A stretch of 64,000 nt of DNA, from contig JADNRY010000030.1 of NCBI GenBank assembly GCA_015501585.1, positions 124,001 to 188,000 of the forward strand, given 5' to 3'. Positions 1 through 12,209 of this stretch are shown in pieces. Made by a program: the position numbers and the translations under genes. The notes beneath the pieces were generated by a model. The model saw only the letters and a program-made list of their open reading frames with translations. It had not been told where the DNA came from and ran no database searches. This stretch comes from Rhodocollybia butyracea (lineage: Eukaryota > Basidiomycota > Agaricomycetes > Agaricales > Omphalotaceae). The first letter of the stretch is position 1, and each line of letters opens with the position of its first letter.

Positions 1-293
1 CTACATCTCCACGAAGAAATCTTTCAGTCGCAAGTGGAAGTACCATCAACAGTGGCCGCTTGCTATATACCAAAGGAGCTGCTCCGACTCTTCCCAGATC
101 TGCTGGAGAGTCGTTAGCAGATGTTTCTGTGGAACAGTTAGCAGCAACTCGGATGGTAGTGGAAGGTCGTCCTCAGGATTTCGGTGCAGTGTTGGAGTCA
201 GATGAAAACGTCGCTTCCGGTTCTACCTCTGAGAGCTACACGGAACACCATCCTCCGCCTGATTACCATCAAGCTACAGAAACTTATCATTAA
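1..293 (+). CDS. 3' end of an unidentified protein (partial)
   Basis: The frame starting at base 3 is open from the window edge to a TAA at 291-293 and gives about 96 residues. They are rich in Ser, Glu and Ala and end in a Pro- and His-rich tail with a PPPDY motif, the form of a PY (WW-domain-binding) motif, about 11 residues from the C terminus. I do not recognise the family. The rest of the gene lies upstream of the window. A cytosolic, disordered C-terminal tail fits the composition, but that is inference. Confidence 0.5.
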   Translation, partial: TSPRRNLSVASGSTINSGRLLYTKGAAPTLPRSAGESLADVSVEQLAATRMVVEGRPQDFGAVLESDENVASGSTSESYTEHHPPPDYHQATETYH

Positions 294-993
294 GGCACTT
301 TCCAGTACTGTGACCTATATATACTTTCTGCTGGTGTTGCTTTAGATAGAATCTGAGGCTTGCGGATAGAAAGTATGTGTATTAATGGAACTGGAGGTTG
401 TATGTTACACTACCTAATTTATGTATCAATCAGTAGTAGTAGTATCATCCTCGGATTACAACTACAACAGCTGGACTCAAAGGGAGATCGGCGAGCTCGA
501 CCCACAAAGGGAGAGTGGACTGCAAAGACTTCCCAGAGAAGAAGTTATTGCTAATGATTAGCTACGCTACGCACGATCCCACAATAAAACTCTAGTTATA
601 CTTCGAGATCATCTTCTAACGTGTTCTGGTACCGGCTATGAACTCCTTCCGATGGTAGAGAACCTCGTGAACAGACTTTGCGGTGGGAACTACTACATCC
701 CAGTGGAAAATAAACCATTTCAAATAGTGCAGCGAAGTGGGCGGGTACAAATTTCGGAAACTGTCTGCGCAGTGCGAGGGGATAGGAAGGGATAGGAGCG
801 GATGAAATTTTAGGAGTAATTCCGAATTCGACGGCTTAAAGTTGAGCGCTTATTTCCACGTGGAATCTATTGCGGAGATTTTTCATTCCTTCCTCAGTCA
901 CTTTCTTTCATGCATCCTTGACGTCTCGTTATATACATACCATTCACTTTTCAACATAAAGTGAGAACATAGACTATACCAGACTCTATCATC
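294..993. other. intergenic, no gene seen
   Basis: About 700 bases between the first stop codon and the carrier start codon. Only short frames without family resemblance occur here. The stretch should hold the 3' UTR of the first gene and the promoter of the carrier gene. A TATA-like sequence (tatatacat, about 930-938) lies some 60 bases upstream of the carrier ATG. Confidence 0.5.
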
Positions 994-2489
994 ATGTCCA
1001 ATTCTTCTGATTCTTCTCACTCTCTACCGTCACCGCCGAGAAGCCTCATCTCGCTCTTGTCAGTGAGTCCCGAAGTTGCTTCATATTTCATCGGTGCGAC
1101 ATTTTCAGCTGGTTTGCTTGGCTATGACATCTAAATCGATCTTTACTCTTAGCTGGCGGTTGTGCGGGAGCTGCATCTCGAACCGTGGTTTCTCCCCTGG
1201 AACGACTGAAAATCATCCAGTGCGTTAAATTTGCCCTTGACCGATTGAGATTTAAATGGGATTCTGCATTTTCTCTAGACAAGTGCAACCTCGCTATTCT
1301 GACTCCCAGTACAAAGGCGTATGGCGAAGTCTAGTTCGCATGTGGAAAGAGGAAGGATTTCGAGGCTTTATGAGAGGCAACGGAATTAATTGTTTGAGGA
1401 TCGTTCCGTATAGGTGAGCTGGAAATGATTGTCTTTTGTTCTATATCATTCTGATTTGTTCCATCAGCGCGGTACAGGTAAGGTCATCTCGCTGGACCAT
1501 GAATCTAAGGCTGACTCGCTCAGTTTACAACCTACGAACAGCTGAAGAAGGTATTATCCGTATGGAGTCGCTTTCTATTTAACCTGCATTATTGACGTCA
1601 TTTTTATTTTATATCATTTAGTTGTTCACAAGGTATGGATCAAAAGAACTCGATACCCCGAAGCGATTAGCCAGTGGTGCATTGGCTGGTATCACTTCTG
1701 TCTGTAGGTCGCAAGCTCACAGCTTTCCTTTCGATAGTTGATGGAATCTTTTAGGTACTACATATCCCCTTGATATCGTCCGTGCTCGTCTCTCGATCGC
1801 GACGGCAAGTATACCCATCACAAAATCACAATCAGCAACTGCCAATTCTACGCTCAAGCCCTCTCTGACGAATGCCTTCCATACCTCATCCCACGCATAT
1901 ACACCTCAAGAGCTGACAATGTGGGGTATGGCGATGAAGATTGTGCGCGAAGAGGGCGGAGTTCGTGGGCTTTATCGTGGGCTGGTTGCCACCGCCTTCG
2001 GAGTTGCACCGTACGTTGGAATAAACTTTGCCGCATATGAGTTGTTGCGTGGTATTATAACTCCACCGGGCCAAACCTCTGTAACGCGGAAACTCGCATG
2101 CGGGGCTGTTGCAGGTTCTTTTTTTTTTTTTTGACGTCTTGAATTTAAACGTGTGCTTATTTTGCTGTTTTTTTGCAGGCTCCATATCGCAAACTCTTAC
2201 ATATCCATTTGATGTTCTCCGGCGCAAGATGCAAGTCACTGGAATGAAATCGAGCGCTCTGGGAGTCAAGTACAACGGCGCATTGGAAGCGTTAGTTGGA
2301 ATTGTGCGTACCGAAGGTATCCAGGGGCTGTACCGTGGACTTTGGCCTAATCTGCGTAAGATGTCCTGTTCGTTTCATCTCGCTCAATCTGACATTTGGC
2401 TGGATATAGTAAAAGTTGCACCAAGTATTGCGACTTCTTTCTTTACTTATGAACTGGTACGTGATTCCTTCCAGTCCAAATATGTATGA
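994..2489 (+). CDS. mitochondrial carrier protein (SLC25 family, YPR011C-like)
   Basis: Nine exons (994-1093, 1153-1219, 1279-1413, 1468-1477, 1524-1550, 1622-1703, 1755-2114, 2179-2355, 2410-2489) join in frame to 345 residues, the usual SLC25 size. The three repeats each show a Px(D/E)xx(K/R) signature: SPLERLK in repeat 1, YPLDIVRAR in repeat 2 and YPFDVLRRK in repeat 3. Each is followed by a GLYRG or GFMRG block. These proteins exchange small metabolites across the inner mitochondrial membrane. The first signature (AGAASRTVVSPLERLKI) resembles yeast YPR011C, an APS/PAPS carrier, and the CoA-type carriers, so the substrate is not settled. Exon 4 is only 10 nt. An insert between repeats 1 and 2 (exon 7) is rich in Ser and Thr. 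The start is the first ATG of the open exon. Confidence 0.88.
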
Positions 2490-2903
2490 CTGGAAAGAGT
2501 GGTTGCAGGTGAAAGACTCTTTACTATCATCTTGAGAAGGAGGATTCTGGACTACATACACATACTATACGCATTATATATTACTTAGAGACTGTTGTAA
2601 GCAACCATTTATTTAGTCGGTAGCGAATCACAATTACGGCTTTTAGCGCCGGATACTCAGGGTCACAAAAGGACGGAAGAAACTTGTTCGTCTTTTTCCA
2701 TCATCATCACCAGTCACTGAGTCAGGTCTCGACACATGTCCTGGACTTTGGCTTTGGTGGTCGTCGCTGTGCATGAGCTCAATATACACTACTGTGAGTA
2801 ACCTGTGCCTATGCTCTGTATTGTCTTCTTACGTTGTTACCGGCTTTCCGCAGAATTAGCACAGCTAAAAGCTTCTAATCTCCTGGCAGTGATAACCCCT
2901 GGA

Positions 2904-5900
2904 ATGCCGCCCAACTGGCCTGATAACTCTTCACTGTCTTCCTCGTTTTCCTCAGACTCCGCAGTGTCTGGCATGGAGCCTGATGTTGTTTCATCGGATC
3001 ACCACAGACATGCTGCAGGACACGACTTGATTCTTGCAGCTCCAAATACTCGTACATCCTCTCTTGCCGTCTCCATGGGCCAGAATTTCAGCAAGCCCTC
3101 CTCCAAGGGCGCTTCCATTTCCAACGCTGCTGTAAACACAGGGATCAAACTAAAACGTGCTTTTGCAGCGCGCAGGAAAAAATCTGAAGATGCTACAAAA
3201 CTCTTCGCCAGCCAGGATTGGGATTCTCCCGCATCGCAGGTGACTCCGCAACCCTCGAAATTCCCGAGGCCTACCAAACTGACCTTGATCGCCACCCAGG
3301 TCATTAATGGTGCACGCAGGGCTAGTCAGCCTTCATCTCCAGCGCCTCCAACTCCTCCGCCTAAGCCTCAGTCCATGCATTTGGCTGCCAAACTTGCACC
3401 TACTTTGCCGGACAAAGATACGCTCAAGCTAGGTAAAGATATACACAAGTCAGACAACCGAGGTTCCATAATCCCAATCAGCCCGGGAATATCTTCTGCC
3501 GTCACCTTTATGAGGCTTGGTGAAGAGGAACGGGAACGTGCGGCTGTAAAAGAGGCCGCCAAGGAAGATGATCAAAAAGATGCCTGGAGGAAAAGCGATT
3601 CTACTATGAGCCACCACACGATAAGGCCGGGTGCAGCTGCTGGACCTCGTTCTTCACGTCCTGTATCAATGGCAGAATCACTACAGTCGAATCACACCGT
3701 CGTACCCGTCAATAAACGTCTTAGCGCCCTCATAACCGACGCAGAGTTCGGGCCTCCGGAGGAAGAGGACGATTCTTCATTCAAGTCGGCCACAGAAGAG
3801 GTATTACCAACACCGCCAGCTACTCCAAGTATGAAGACCCGAAGATCCATGTCTCTTAACCTTAGTTCAAAGCCGGTAAAGGTCGCTGTTCCTCCACCTC
3901 CGACAACTAGTGCTGGGTTTGACGACCGTAAACCGGCTCCCAGATCGCCTCAGGAGCCTCATCATCCTCGGATGAGTCCGTCTTTGTCCAGTGAGACGCC
4001 GACTCTTACTCGTGCCGCCGCCAATGGTATCATTGCCCCATCAAGCTCAGGCTCACAGTCTACCGGTCACAACATTAGAGGCAGACTAGCCGCCTGGACA
4101 GCCACCAACACTCCGAATTCCCAACACGCTCCCCGTGCAGTACCTCCTTCCGCTTACCGCCGGGACACACCATCTCCTCAGCCACATCAGCGTGCTGTGG
4201 CAGTAAGCATCACAGGCAGCCTGGCACCTGCTGCTAACCTTGCTCGTCGCGCTGCTGAGAAATTTGGTCGGTGGGGTGGTTTCACTGCCAGCTCTAGTAG
4301 CTCAGGCTACTCTTCCTCTTCTTCCAGCGCTGGCTATTCATCTGACAATGCCTCATCTGGACAGATGCCATCAGGCAGGGGTAAGCAGAAGCGAACACCG
4401 GAAGCCCCTTCCGGTGCATGGAGCGTCAGCTCCTCTGGTGGGGGGTCAACGTCAGATTCAGATGCTTTTCTTGTACCTGCCGGTCCATCGCTAGGAACGC
4501 AAATCAGAGGTTCACTACGGAATGCCAGCGGTGGACCTTTATTTGGGGGTATCTTATTCGGAAGAACGCTATCCCTTGTCGTACAGGAGACTGCTGTAGG
4601 CGTTGGCATCTCGGATTACGTGGCTGGGGCCAACTTTGAGCGTTTCAGACCGACGATGCCAACTCCGGGTACCATGACGAAAGAAGAATCAACAGCCATG
4701 GAGACTAGACGGCTACCTGCGCTTGTAGTGAGATGTGCGCAACATCTTCTCGTATGGGGTGTGGAGGAAGAGGGATTGTTTCGGTAAATTTTACTTCAAC
4801 TTTGTATTTTCGGGTGGCTGATACTGATGCATGCCGTAGTCTTTCAGGGAGACCTTCGCATGTTGCCAAACTGCGAAATGAATTCGACACTGGTGCAGAT
4901 TTTAACCTTCAGGAGTGTTCACCCGGCGAACTTGATCCTCATGCAGTAGCGTCGGTTTTCAAGGCTTTTCTGCGTGAACGTGAGTATCTTTCGTTACGGT
5001 GGATATCTGCTTACTGATATTGGCAAACATGACAGTTCCGGAACCTATATTGACCCACTCACTCCTTCCGTACTTCGAGGCTGCACTCGCTCATGAAAAT
5101 TCCACGAACGAGCAACAGCAGCAGCAACTTCCACAACGGTCTACTGCTGTAGCAGGTCAACGAGGGCCGCCTTTGCCCTCTAATCCTAAAAGTGGTATGC
5201 AAAATTTACGGAAGCCTCCTTCACTTTCGACACTAGCTATGCCCAATTTCAGCGGGATGCGACCACCATCTCGTTCGCTCCTCAATGCCTTGAAAACCCT
5301 CTTGGCCAAGCTCCCAACTGAGAATAAGGATCTCATACGTACAGTCGTGCAGCTGATCAAGGCTACTGCCAAGGAGAGCCAGCAGACCAAAATGCCTCTG
5401 AGCAATCTATTGCTAGTGTTTTGCCCCAGTCTGAATATGAACCCTCCGTTGTTAAGAGTCCTTTGCGAGGCCGACGATCTTTGGGAAGTTGATGATACGG
5501 TGTCGGTTTTGGATATCAAACGAGAGGATGAGGTGCTGGATATCAGCCCGGCTTCGCTGGCAGAAGCCCCGGCTGCTGAGACTCGTGTAGAGGCAGGTGA
5601 TTATGATGATGCCTCTATGGATGCCAAGGAAACGTTAGCGTCAGCTCCTACATCTTCAACTCCTCATTTTTCAGCTCCTTCGACTGCAGCGTCTTCTTCT
5701 CCTTCTTCGTCACCCCCAGCTAGTGCTCGTCCCAGTATCGAAGAAAGGAGAAACGGACTTCGATCAAAGAAGCCACAGGGACCACGAAGAGCCGCGCATA
5801 TCCCACTTGTAGTTCATGCCGACGATAGTCACAACACGGTACCGGTTGTTGATCCCGACATCCCACTTCATTCTACTTCCCCAGATCCCGACATGTCCTC

Positions 5901-6918
5901 TCTTAATGATGGCTCATCATACACTTCTACTTCTGACACACGATCCGAACTCATGTCATCTCCGTTTGACCGTGGTGTTTCTCCACCTCCACCTTTGTCT
6001 TCTTCAGCCGAGTCATTGACCACACCGTCTTCTTCTTCGGTCGCACCATCGTTGGATCATCTACCCCTCGAAAATGCGACTCTTGATAAAGCAACATTCG
6101 ATAAATCAGTAGTGTCTATCCCAGAGCTTGACGTTCTCACCCCACGAAAGTTTCTGGATAGTCATTTCGCTGGACAGATTCAGTTTCCAACAGTGTCTGA
6201 ACCGTCACCGATCACGCCTATTTCACCTCGAATAATGTCTGCGCCCAGTCTGCTGCTTCCTTCACTGTCAAATTCTCCTTCATCGACGAATTCTGCTCCA
6301 TCTTCTCCTCGCGCACTGCGGATTAAGAAGCCTTCGCTACAACTCCTCTTCAAGAAGTCTTCGTCGTCGTTAAGTTCACCCTCTGAGGGAAGGCCGTTTA
6401 TATCATCACCTATGATATCGTCACCCCACATGTTGACACAGAGTGTATCCGAGGCGTCAGGGTCGTCGATATCAACGCCTTCGTCTGCAGTTACTGCACC
6501 TCAATCTAGTATTGTTCCGCCTGTTCTCAATACTCCCATTACATCTTCACCTCTACAGTTTGGCCTTGGTTTTGATCTACCACAATCGACTCGAACTTCG
6601 AGTGAGGAGGGAAGTGACCATAATGATCATGAATCTCATCTTGAATCACCAATATCTGCACCTCACGTTGGCGAGACTCCCATCGCTAATCGGTATTGCA
6701 CGCCTTCGAGCTCGGTGCTATCTCTGTCTTTGCCAGATAATGAGGATAACCCTTCACCAATGCCTTCTCATCTCAGACCTACTCCGACATCACGATCAAA
6801 AATGACATCGAAGTCATCATTGTTGTCCACCGCATCTAATCACCTAGGACTGCTCGACGATGAAGACCAAGAAGATTGGACCCAGAGTGTGCTTATGGCG
6901 GCTGATTGGAAATTTTGA
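2904..6918 (+). CDS. RhoGAP domain protein
   Basis: Three exons (2904-4783, 4840-4979, 5036-6918) join to 1300 residues. A RhoGAP domain lies at about residues 540-790. It begins at FGRTLSLVVQETA and includes the arginine-finger motif EEGLFRLSGR, split by intron 1, then FKAFLRELPEPILT and LPTENKDLIRTVVQLI. Such proteins switch Rho-type GTPases off by speeding GTP hydrolysis. The flanks are long, low-complexity and rich in Ser and Pro, so probably disordered with SH3-binding sites. I use the ATG at 2904. The frame is open from about 2805, but a likely 5' UTR intron (gtgagt at 2794 to cag at 2853) would remove the upstream in-frame ATG at 2811. It lies 9 kb from the Cdc24 RhoGEF gene, which acts in the opposite direction. 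Confidence 0.85.
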
Positions 6919-7183
6919 CTAGTCTGTAAGTAAGTTTGATTTTTATATACCCTACTTCGAGTATTCTCGTTCTGTTTGTTGGTTTGGATATCATTTGCAT
7001 CTGCTTGGTTTTCTTATCCTGTACATCCTACATTGTATCGTCGTCAGTCGTTGTCCTATACATAACGCATATACTAAATCTTTATCGTTTACTATACATA
7101 ACGTATTACAGCATCCGCATTTTTGAAGAGACGGGATACGGGTCCGATTCTGCCGTCAGATCAAAAATTAGGTCAGGCTTGGA

Positions 7184-7202
7184 ACGCGTCTATAAAACGC
7201 GT
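7184..7202 (+). promoter_or_regulatory. TATA box flanked by two ACGCGT boxes
   Basis: Two copies of ACGCGT (7184-7189 and 7197-7202) bracket and partly overlap a TATAAAA (7191-7197), about 45 bases upstream of the GH63-like start codon. ACGCGT is the MluI cell-cycle box bound by MBF/SBF-type factors in yeasts. The sites are seen directly; a cell-cycle role here is inference. Confidence 0.4.
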
Positions 7203-7245
7203 CATAGATTCAACTTAATACTTCCCTCTCCTTCAAAGCTTCACC

Positions 7246-10200
7246 ATGGCTTCCGACGCTTTGAGAAAGGTGCAAAACAAGCTCTTCAGAGGAGGAAACT
7301 CCAATGACGATGGTCTTCCTCGTTCCGACCCCGCGTTGACCATCAATATTCCCGTTGCGCCATCGACACCGACCCAGCAAACGGCACCGCCAAAATCTGT
7401 AAAACCATCTGACCCATCGCCCGACGACGATGAAGGCGATGCTCAGTCTCAACAAGATGAGCGTCCTTATCGTGAACGTCTAGCAGCCAGAATCGGCGCA
7501 GACTACAAAGGCGTTGAGCGTTATCGCTTAGAGCAAGATGAAAGACGCGAGAGACATTGGAAGCGTTGGGGCCCATATCTCTCTGACCGTCAATGGGCAA
7601 GTACATCGCTATTCTTTTCTGCTCGTCCTGCTCATTATATTTCATTTAGGCTACTGTTCGTGAAGACTACTCTGCGAATGGCGATGCGTGGAGTCATTTC
7701 CCTCACGAGCATTCGCGATCTCGCGCTTACCGATGGGGCGAAGACGGTATCGCCGGGATTTCCGATAACCATCAGCGTCTTTGCTTTGGGCTGTCTCTTT
7801 GGAATGGTAAGGATCCCATCCTCAAAGAACGTCTTTTTGGGGTCACTGGCCACCAAGGAAACCATGGCGAGGATGTTAAAGAGCTTTACTACTATCTCGA
7901 TTCCACGCCGACTCATTCCTACATGAAATTTCTCTACAAATACCCTCAGCGTCGCTATCCGTACGAAGAACTTGTGACCGAGAACCAAAACCGTAGTCGC
8001 GACGTTGCCGAGTATGAGATTCTTGACTCCGATGCCTTTGATGAAGACAGGTACTGGGATGTTTTTGTTGAGGCAAGTTGGCACGCATACAGTCGCATAT
8101 ATCTATCTCTACTGACTCGTCTTCTAGTACGCCAAGGATGAAGACGAACCTGATAATGTCTATATTCGTATCACTGCATACAACCGCGGACCTGATCCAG
8201 CGACTCTTCATATCATTCCTCAGCTTTGGTTCCCGAACACCTGGTCCTGGCCTATCGAGAAGCCTCCCATGCCTTCTCTAACCGCTCATAATCGCAGTGG
8301 TATGAACTATATCACTGTCAAACACCCTCAATTATCCAAAACACATCTTTATTGTCTTCCTTCTCCTCCTCCCGTTGGTCCTGATGGAAACTTCGACGTC
8401 GATCCGGAGACCGAAGCGGTAGAACCCGAATTGCTCTTCACCGAAAATGATACCAACTATAGTCGCCTTTACGGAGGTCAGAATGAAACCCCCTATGTTA
8501 AAGACGCGTTTCATGATCATATCATCCCTTCTCATCGCCCTCCTGCTCCGGATGCCACTGAAGACTTTTTCTCGCCCAAGATTCGCTCTCGATCTCGTAC
8601 CTACTCCAATGTTGGATCTGAAGCTGACGATGACCCTGAAGAAGGTCCTTGCACACCCTTCCCTTCCGGACCTAGCTTCGTGAATCCAAACAAGACTGGA
8701 ACCAAATCCGCTGCCCACTACATCTTCAAAGACGTACCCGGCCAGGGCGGTTGTTCGGTAGTTCGTCTCAAGTTGACTCCTCTATCACTCAAAAAAGACC
8801 TTAGTCTCGAAGACGAAGGGATTTTTGATGATGCTGTCGAAGCTCGTCGTCTTGAAGCCGACGAATTCTATAATTCTCTCGTGTTCGGGCCTATCAGCGA
8901 CGATTTCAAACAAATAATGCGACAGGCGTTGGGCGGTATGCTGTGGACGAAGCAGTACTACAAGTTTATTCAGAAGGAGTGGTTGGAAGGCGATCCAGCT
9001 CAGCCTCCTCCGCCTCCAGAGCGCAAGTTCATCAGGAATCGAGTAAGATTTTTCTCCGTCCTTCGATAATATAATCGATCCATTTTATAGGACTGGCGAC
9101 ACATGCATGTAGCAGACGTTCTCTCCATGCCCGACAAGTCAGGTTTTCTACCTGTCTTCACTGTTCGTTGCTAACATCGATATCCAGATGGGAATATCCT
9201 TTCTTCGCTGCTTGGGATACCGCCTTCCATTGCCTTCCTCTAGCTGTCGTTGACCCTGCCTATGCAAAGAAGCAGCTTGATCTCATGACCAGGGAGTGGT
9301 ACATGAAGCCCGATGGTCAACTACCAGCTTACGAATGGAACTTTGGTGATGTTAACCCACCTGTACATGCGTGGTACGTCTCGGTCATCCTTATCTTTCG
9401 AGTATCCCGTTTTGACGAATGTATGTAGGGCAACCTTCCGAGTTTTCAAGATCGAACGCAAACTATACGGCCGCGAGGACCTTGAATTTTTGGAGAGAGT
9501 TTTCCAAAAGCTGCTTCTAAACTTTACTTGGTCAGTCGCAGGAACTTGCAGTTTCAGGTGTTTATATAACTAATCTCAAAATTTTCAGGTGGGTCAACCG
9601 TAAAGATGCCGAAGGAAGCAACGTTTTTGAGGGTGGGTTCTTAGGCTTGGATAACATCGGTTTGTTCAACCGCTCGGAGCCCCTTCCTACTGGAGGAAAT
9701 TTACGTCAGGCGGATGGTACTGCTTGGATGGCATTCTACTGTCTGAACATGTAAGTGAATCTTTTTCTTCAACAGTGTTCGATAATTCAAAATCTTTTAG
9801 GTTGAACATTGCCCTCGAGCTTGCCAAACATAACCACGTCTATGAAGACATCGCATCCAAGTTTTTCGAGGTATGCCTTTGTGATCTTGTCCCGGGGAAC
9901 GTCGGCTCAACTATTCTTTCCTCAGCACTTCCTTTTCATCTCTGACGCCATGACCTATAAAGAGGGCGATAACGAATCGAGTTTGTGGAGTGAAAAGGAC
10001 GGAATGTACTATGACGCGATCAGCTTTGGTCCTGGAAACTCTATGCAATTGCCCGTTCGCAGTCTTGTAGGCTTGATCCCCCTTTACGCCACTCTCGTCT
10101 TGGAGCCTTCGGTTTTGAAACGTTTCCCTGGATTCAAGAAGCGCATGGAATGGTTCATCGACAACAGACCAGAGCTCTCTGAAAGGAATATCGCAAATAT

Positions 10201-11385
10201 GAAAGGTAAGGACATGACCTCTCTTCCAAGGCATGCATGCTACAACCCCAATCCTAGTCGGAGGGAAGGATGAACGTCGTTTGCTGGCGTTGGCTAGCAA
10301 AGAGCGTCTCATTCGTATCTTGCAAAAGATGCTCGACGAAGATGAGTTCTTCAGTGAACATGGTATTCGATCGTAAGTCCGGCATTTTATTTGTTGACTA
10401 CCCCCGCTTATTCTGCGTAGACTGTCGAAGAAACATAAAGACGAGCCATGGGGCATGGACGTGCATGGCCAACGATACGAAGTCAACTACTGGCCTGGAG
10501 ACTCAAAATCGGCATGTTTGGCGGTAATTCGAACTGGAGAGGACCGATTTGTGCGTAGTGTCACGACCAAATGATGCGGTACATCTGATACCGCGTCCAC
10601 AGGGCTTGCTACCAACTTTTTACTCATCGAAAGTCTACAACGTTTCTATCAGTACTACGGAGATGAACTCCAAGTAAGCTGATCGACTGACTTTAGCTCT
10701 ATTCATGTTGATATCCCGTAGGTCGAGTGTCCCACCGGAAGTGGCGAATATATGAATCTTGTTGAGGTCGCTGAGGAGATTCAACATCGTATCATCCACA
10801 TCTTTGGTCGAGACATGCAAGGTCGGAGAGCTACTAACGGTGGTAACCCCAAGCTGGATCACGACCCTCACTTCCGTGACTATGTGTGGTTCTACGAAGT
10901 AAGCTATCGCGTAAATTCTTCTTCCTATCATATTGATTATTCTTGCCTTCTGATAGTTTTTCCATGCTGATGACGGGCGTGGTCTCGGAGCCTCTCATCA
11001 AACTGGCTGGTATGTATTCCTGTGTGCTGTACTCCGTTTACTCTGCGCTAAATTCGTCAAAGGTCCGGGTTGGTCGCGTATCACATCCTGCAGAGCGGTG
11101 TTAGCTGCCGTCTCCCCAAAACACCTCGAAGTGAGTTTCTGCTAGCTCATCTTTCCGCGTTACTGATGGGTGCCTTTACTTCAATCCATAGCTCCTCGCA
11201 GTACTGCTAATCATTACTTTGATGTACGTCTCTTTGTGGTTTTGATTCTACCTCAAGCCAATTATTCCCTTCAGGAAACCATTGACTCTCATTCTGAATT
11301 TGGAGACGAAGCTCGGTCCGCCTTTAGCACTATGAGTGCTTTTGAGCGCAACACTCTTGGCGATATTTCTCCTGATGCACTTTAA
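7246..11385 (+). CDS. GH63-like glycoside hydrolase (six-hairpin glycosidase), one base missing
   Basis: Seventeen exons would give about 1097 residues once one missing base is allowed for. The N terminus is about 100 disordered residues. The body then matches GH63 relatives of the bacterial and cytosolic type: [45 protein letters not shown], an (alpha/alpha)6 core with [48 protein letters not shown] and [13 protein letters not shown]. Such enzymes cleave alpha-glucosides or glucosylglycerate-like substrates; the substrate here is unknown. There is no signal peptide, so a cytosolic site is likely. Introns 1 (7597-7649) and 2 (8073-8127) are GC..AG with donor GCAAGT; using nearby GT donors puts a stop in frame. 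At 10511-10513 the frame jumps: TCG GC ATG where TCG GGC ATG is expected. Without that base translation would end within the exon-11 region. Confidence 0.85.
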
Positions 11386-12209
11386 TTGTGAAACTCAAGC
11401 TTATTTGTTATCTCGTTGTTTGTAAAAATGTTGTGTGATAGAAGTGTCTGGTCTAGTCCGAACATAATGATTGTTTTTTCTACCTAATTATCTGTTACTC
11501 TAAATTGCCGACATGATTCAACCGACTGCATTTCCTCTGGCGTTCAGCTTCACGGCCGGTTCCTGTACCAGCACAGGCCGTGAGTTTGACTCCCGGATAG
11601 AAGGTAGACTGCGGGGCTGGGAAAGGGATGGTAGCAAGACTCTAAACCGAACTTCACGCAGGCGGCAGGGAACTAATATATAATTTCATGCAAACTCAAT
11701 GAGACTGATGGTTTTGAGATGCGAATTAGCATTTTTATTGCTTCTATAATATAATACACAAGATCCTCGATCCAATAGCAGGACCATCCGCAGGGGGAAA
11801 AAAACAAAAGAAAAAGGAAAAGGAACGATGAGACAAGTATACCGACAGTTAGATCATAGAAATGTACTAGGCATGGAAAGAGATAGTAGTTAACCCCCTT
11901 CGAACCGGAAGAAGAGCGTGTTCAGAGGTTGCCTAAGGAGAGAGACAGAGAAAAGGAGGGTGGGCGTTGAACATGATACAATATTGTAAGAAAAAGAAAA
12001 GGAGTGTGTAGACGACCCAGGGTCCGAAGAAATAGATGCAATGAGATGGACAGAAGACGCGGGAAGTGGAATTTTGGAGAGCGTGCAGGGAAAACGACGA
12101 ATAAGTGCTGGGTGATGCGAGTGATAGAATAATTATATGCAGGAATAGTCAGATAGAAAACAAGAACACGAAAACGGGAGGATGAGACAGAAACGGAAAT
12201 AGAGAATTC
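11386..12209. other. convergent 3' intergenic region
   Basis: This lies between the stop codons of the GH63-like and Cdc24 genes, which converge here. The right part (about 11790-12200) is purine-rich on the plus strand and is likely the Cdc24 3' UTR. No gene or repeat is seen. Confidence 0.5.

Noticed and set aside
360..554. 64-codon frame between the first gene and the carrier
   Set aside because: No homology-like text, low-complexity Ser run, and no splice-compatible extension; expected by chance.
2735..2853. Possible first coding exon of the RhoGAP gene (MSWTLALVVVAVHELN)
   Set aside because: The splice gtgagt..cag is convincing, but joining it to the next exon makes a TAA at the junction, so it is more likely a 5' UTR exon.
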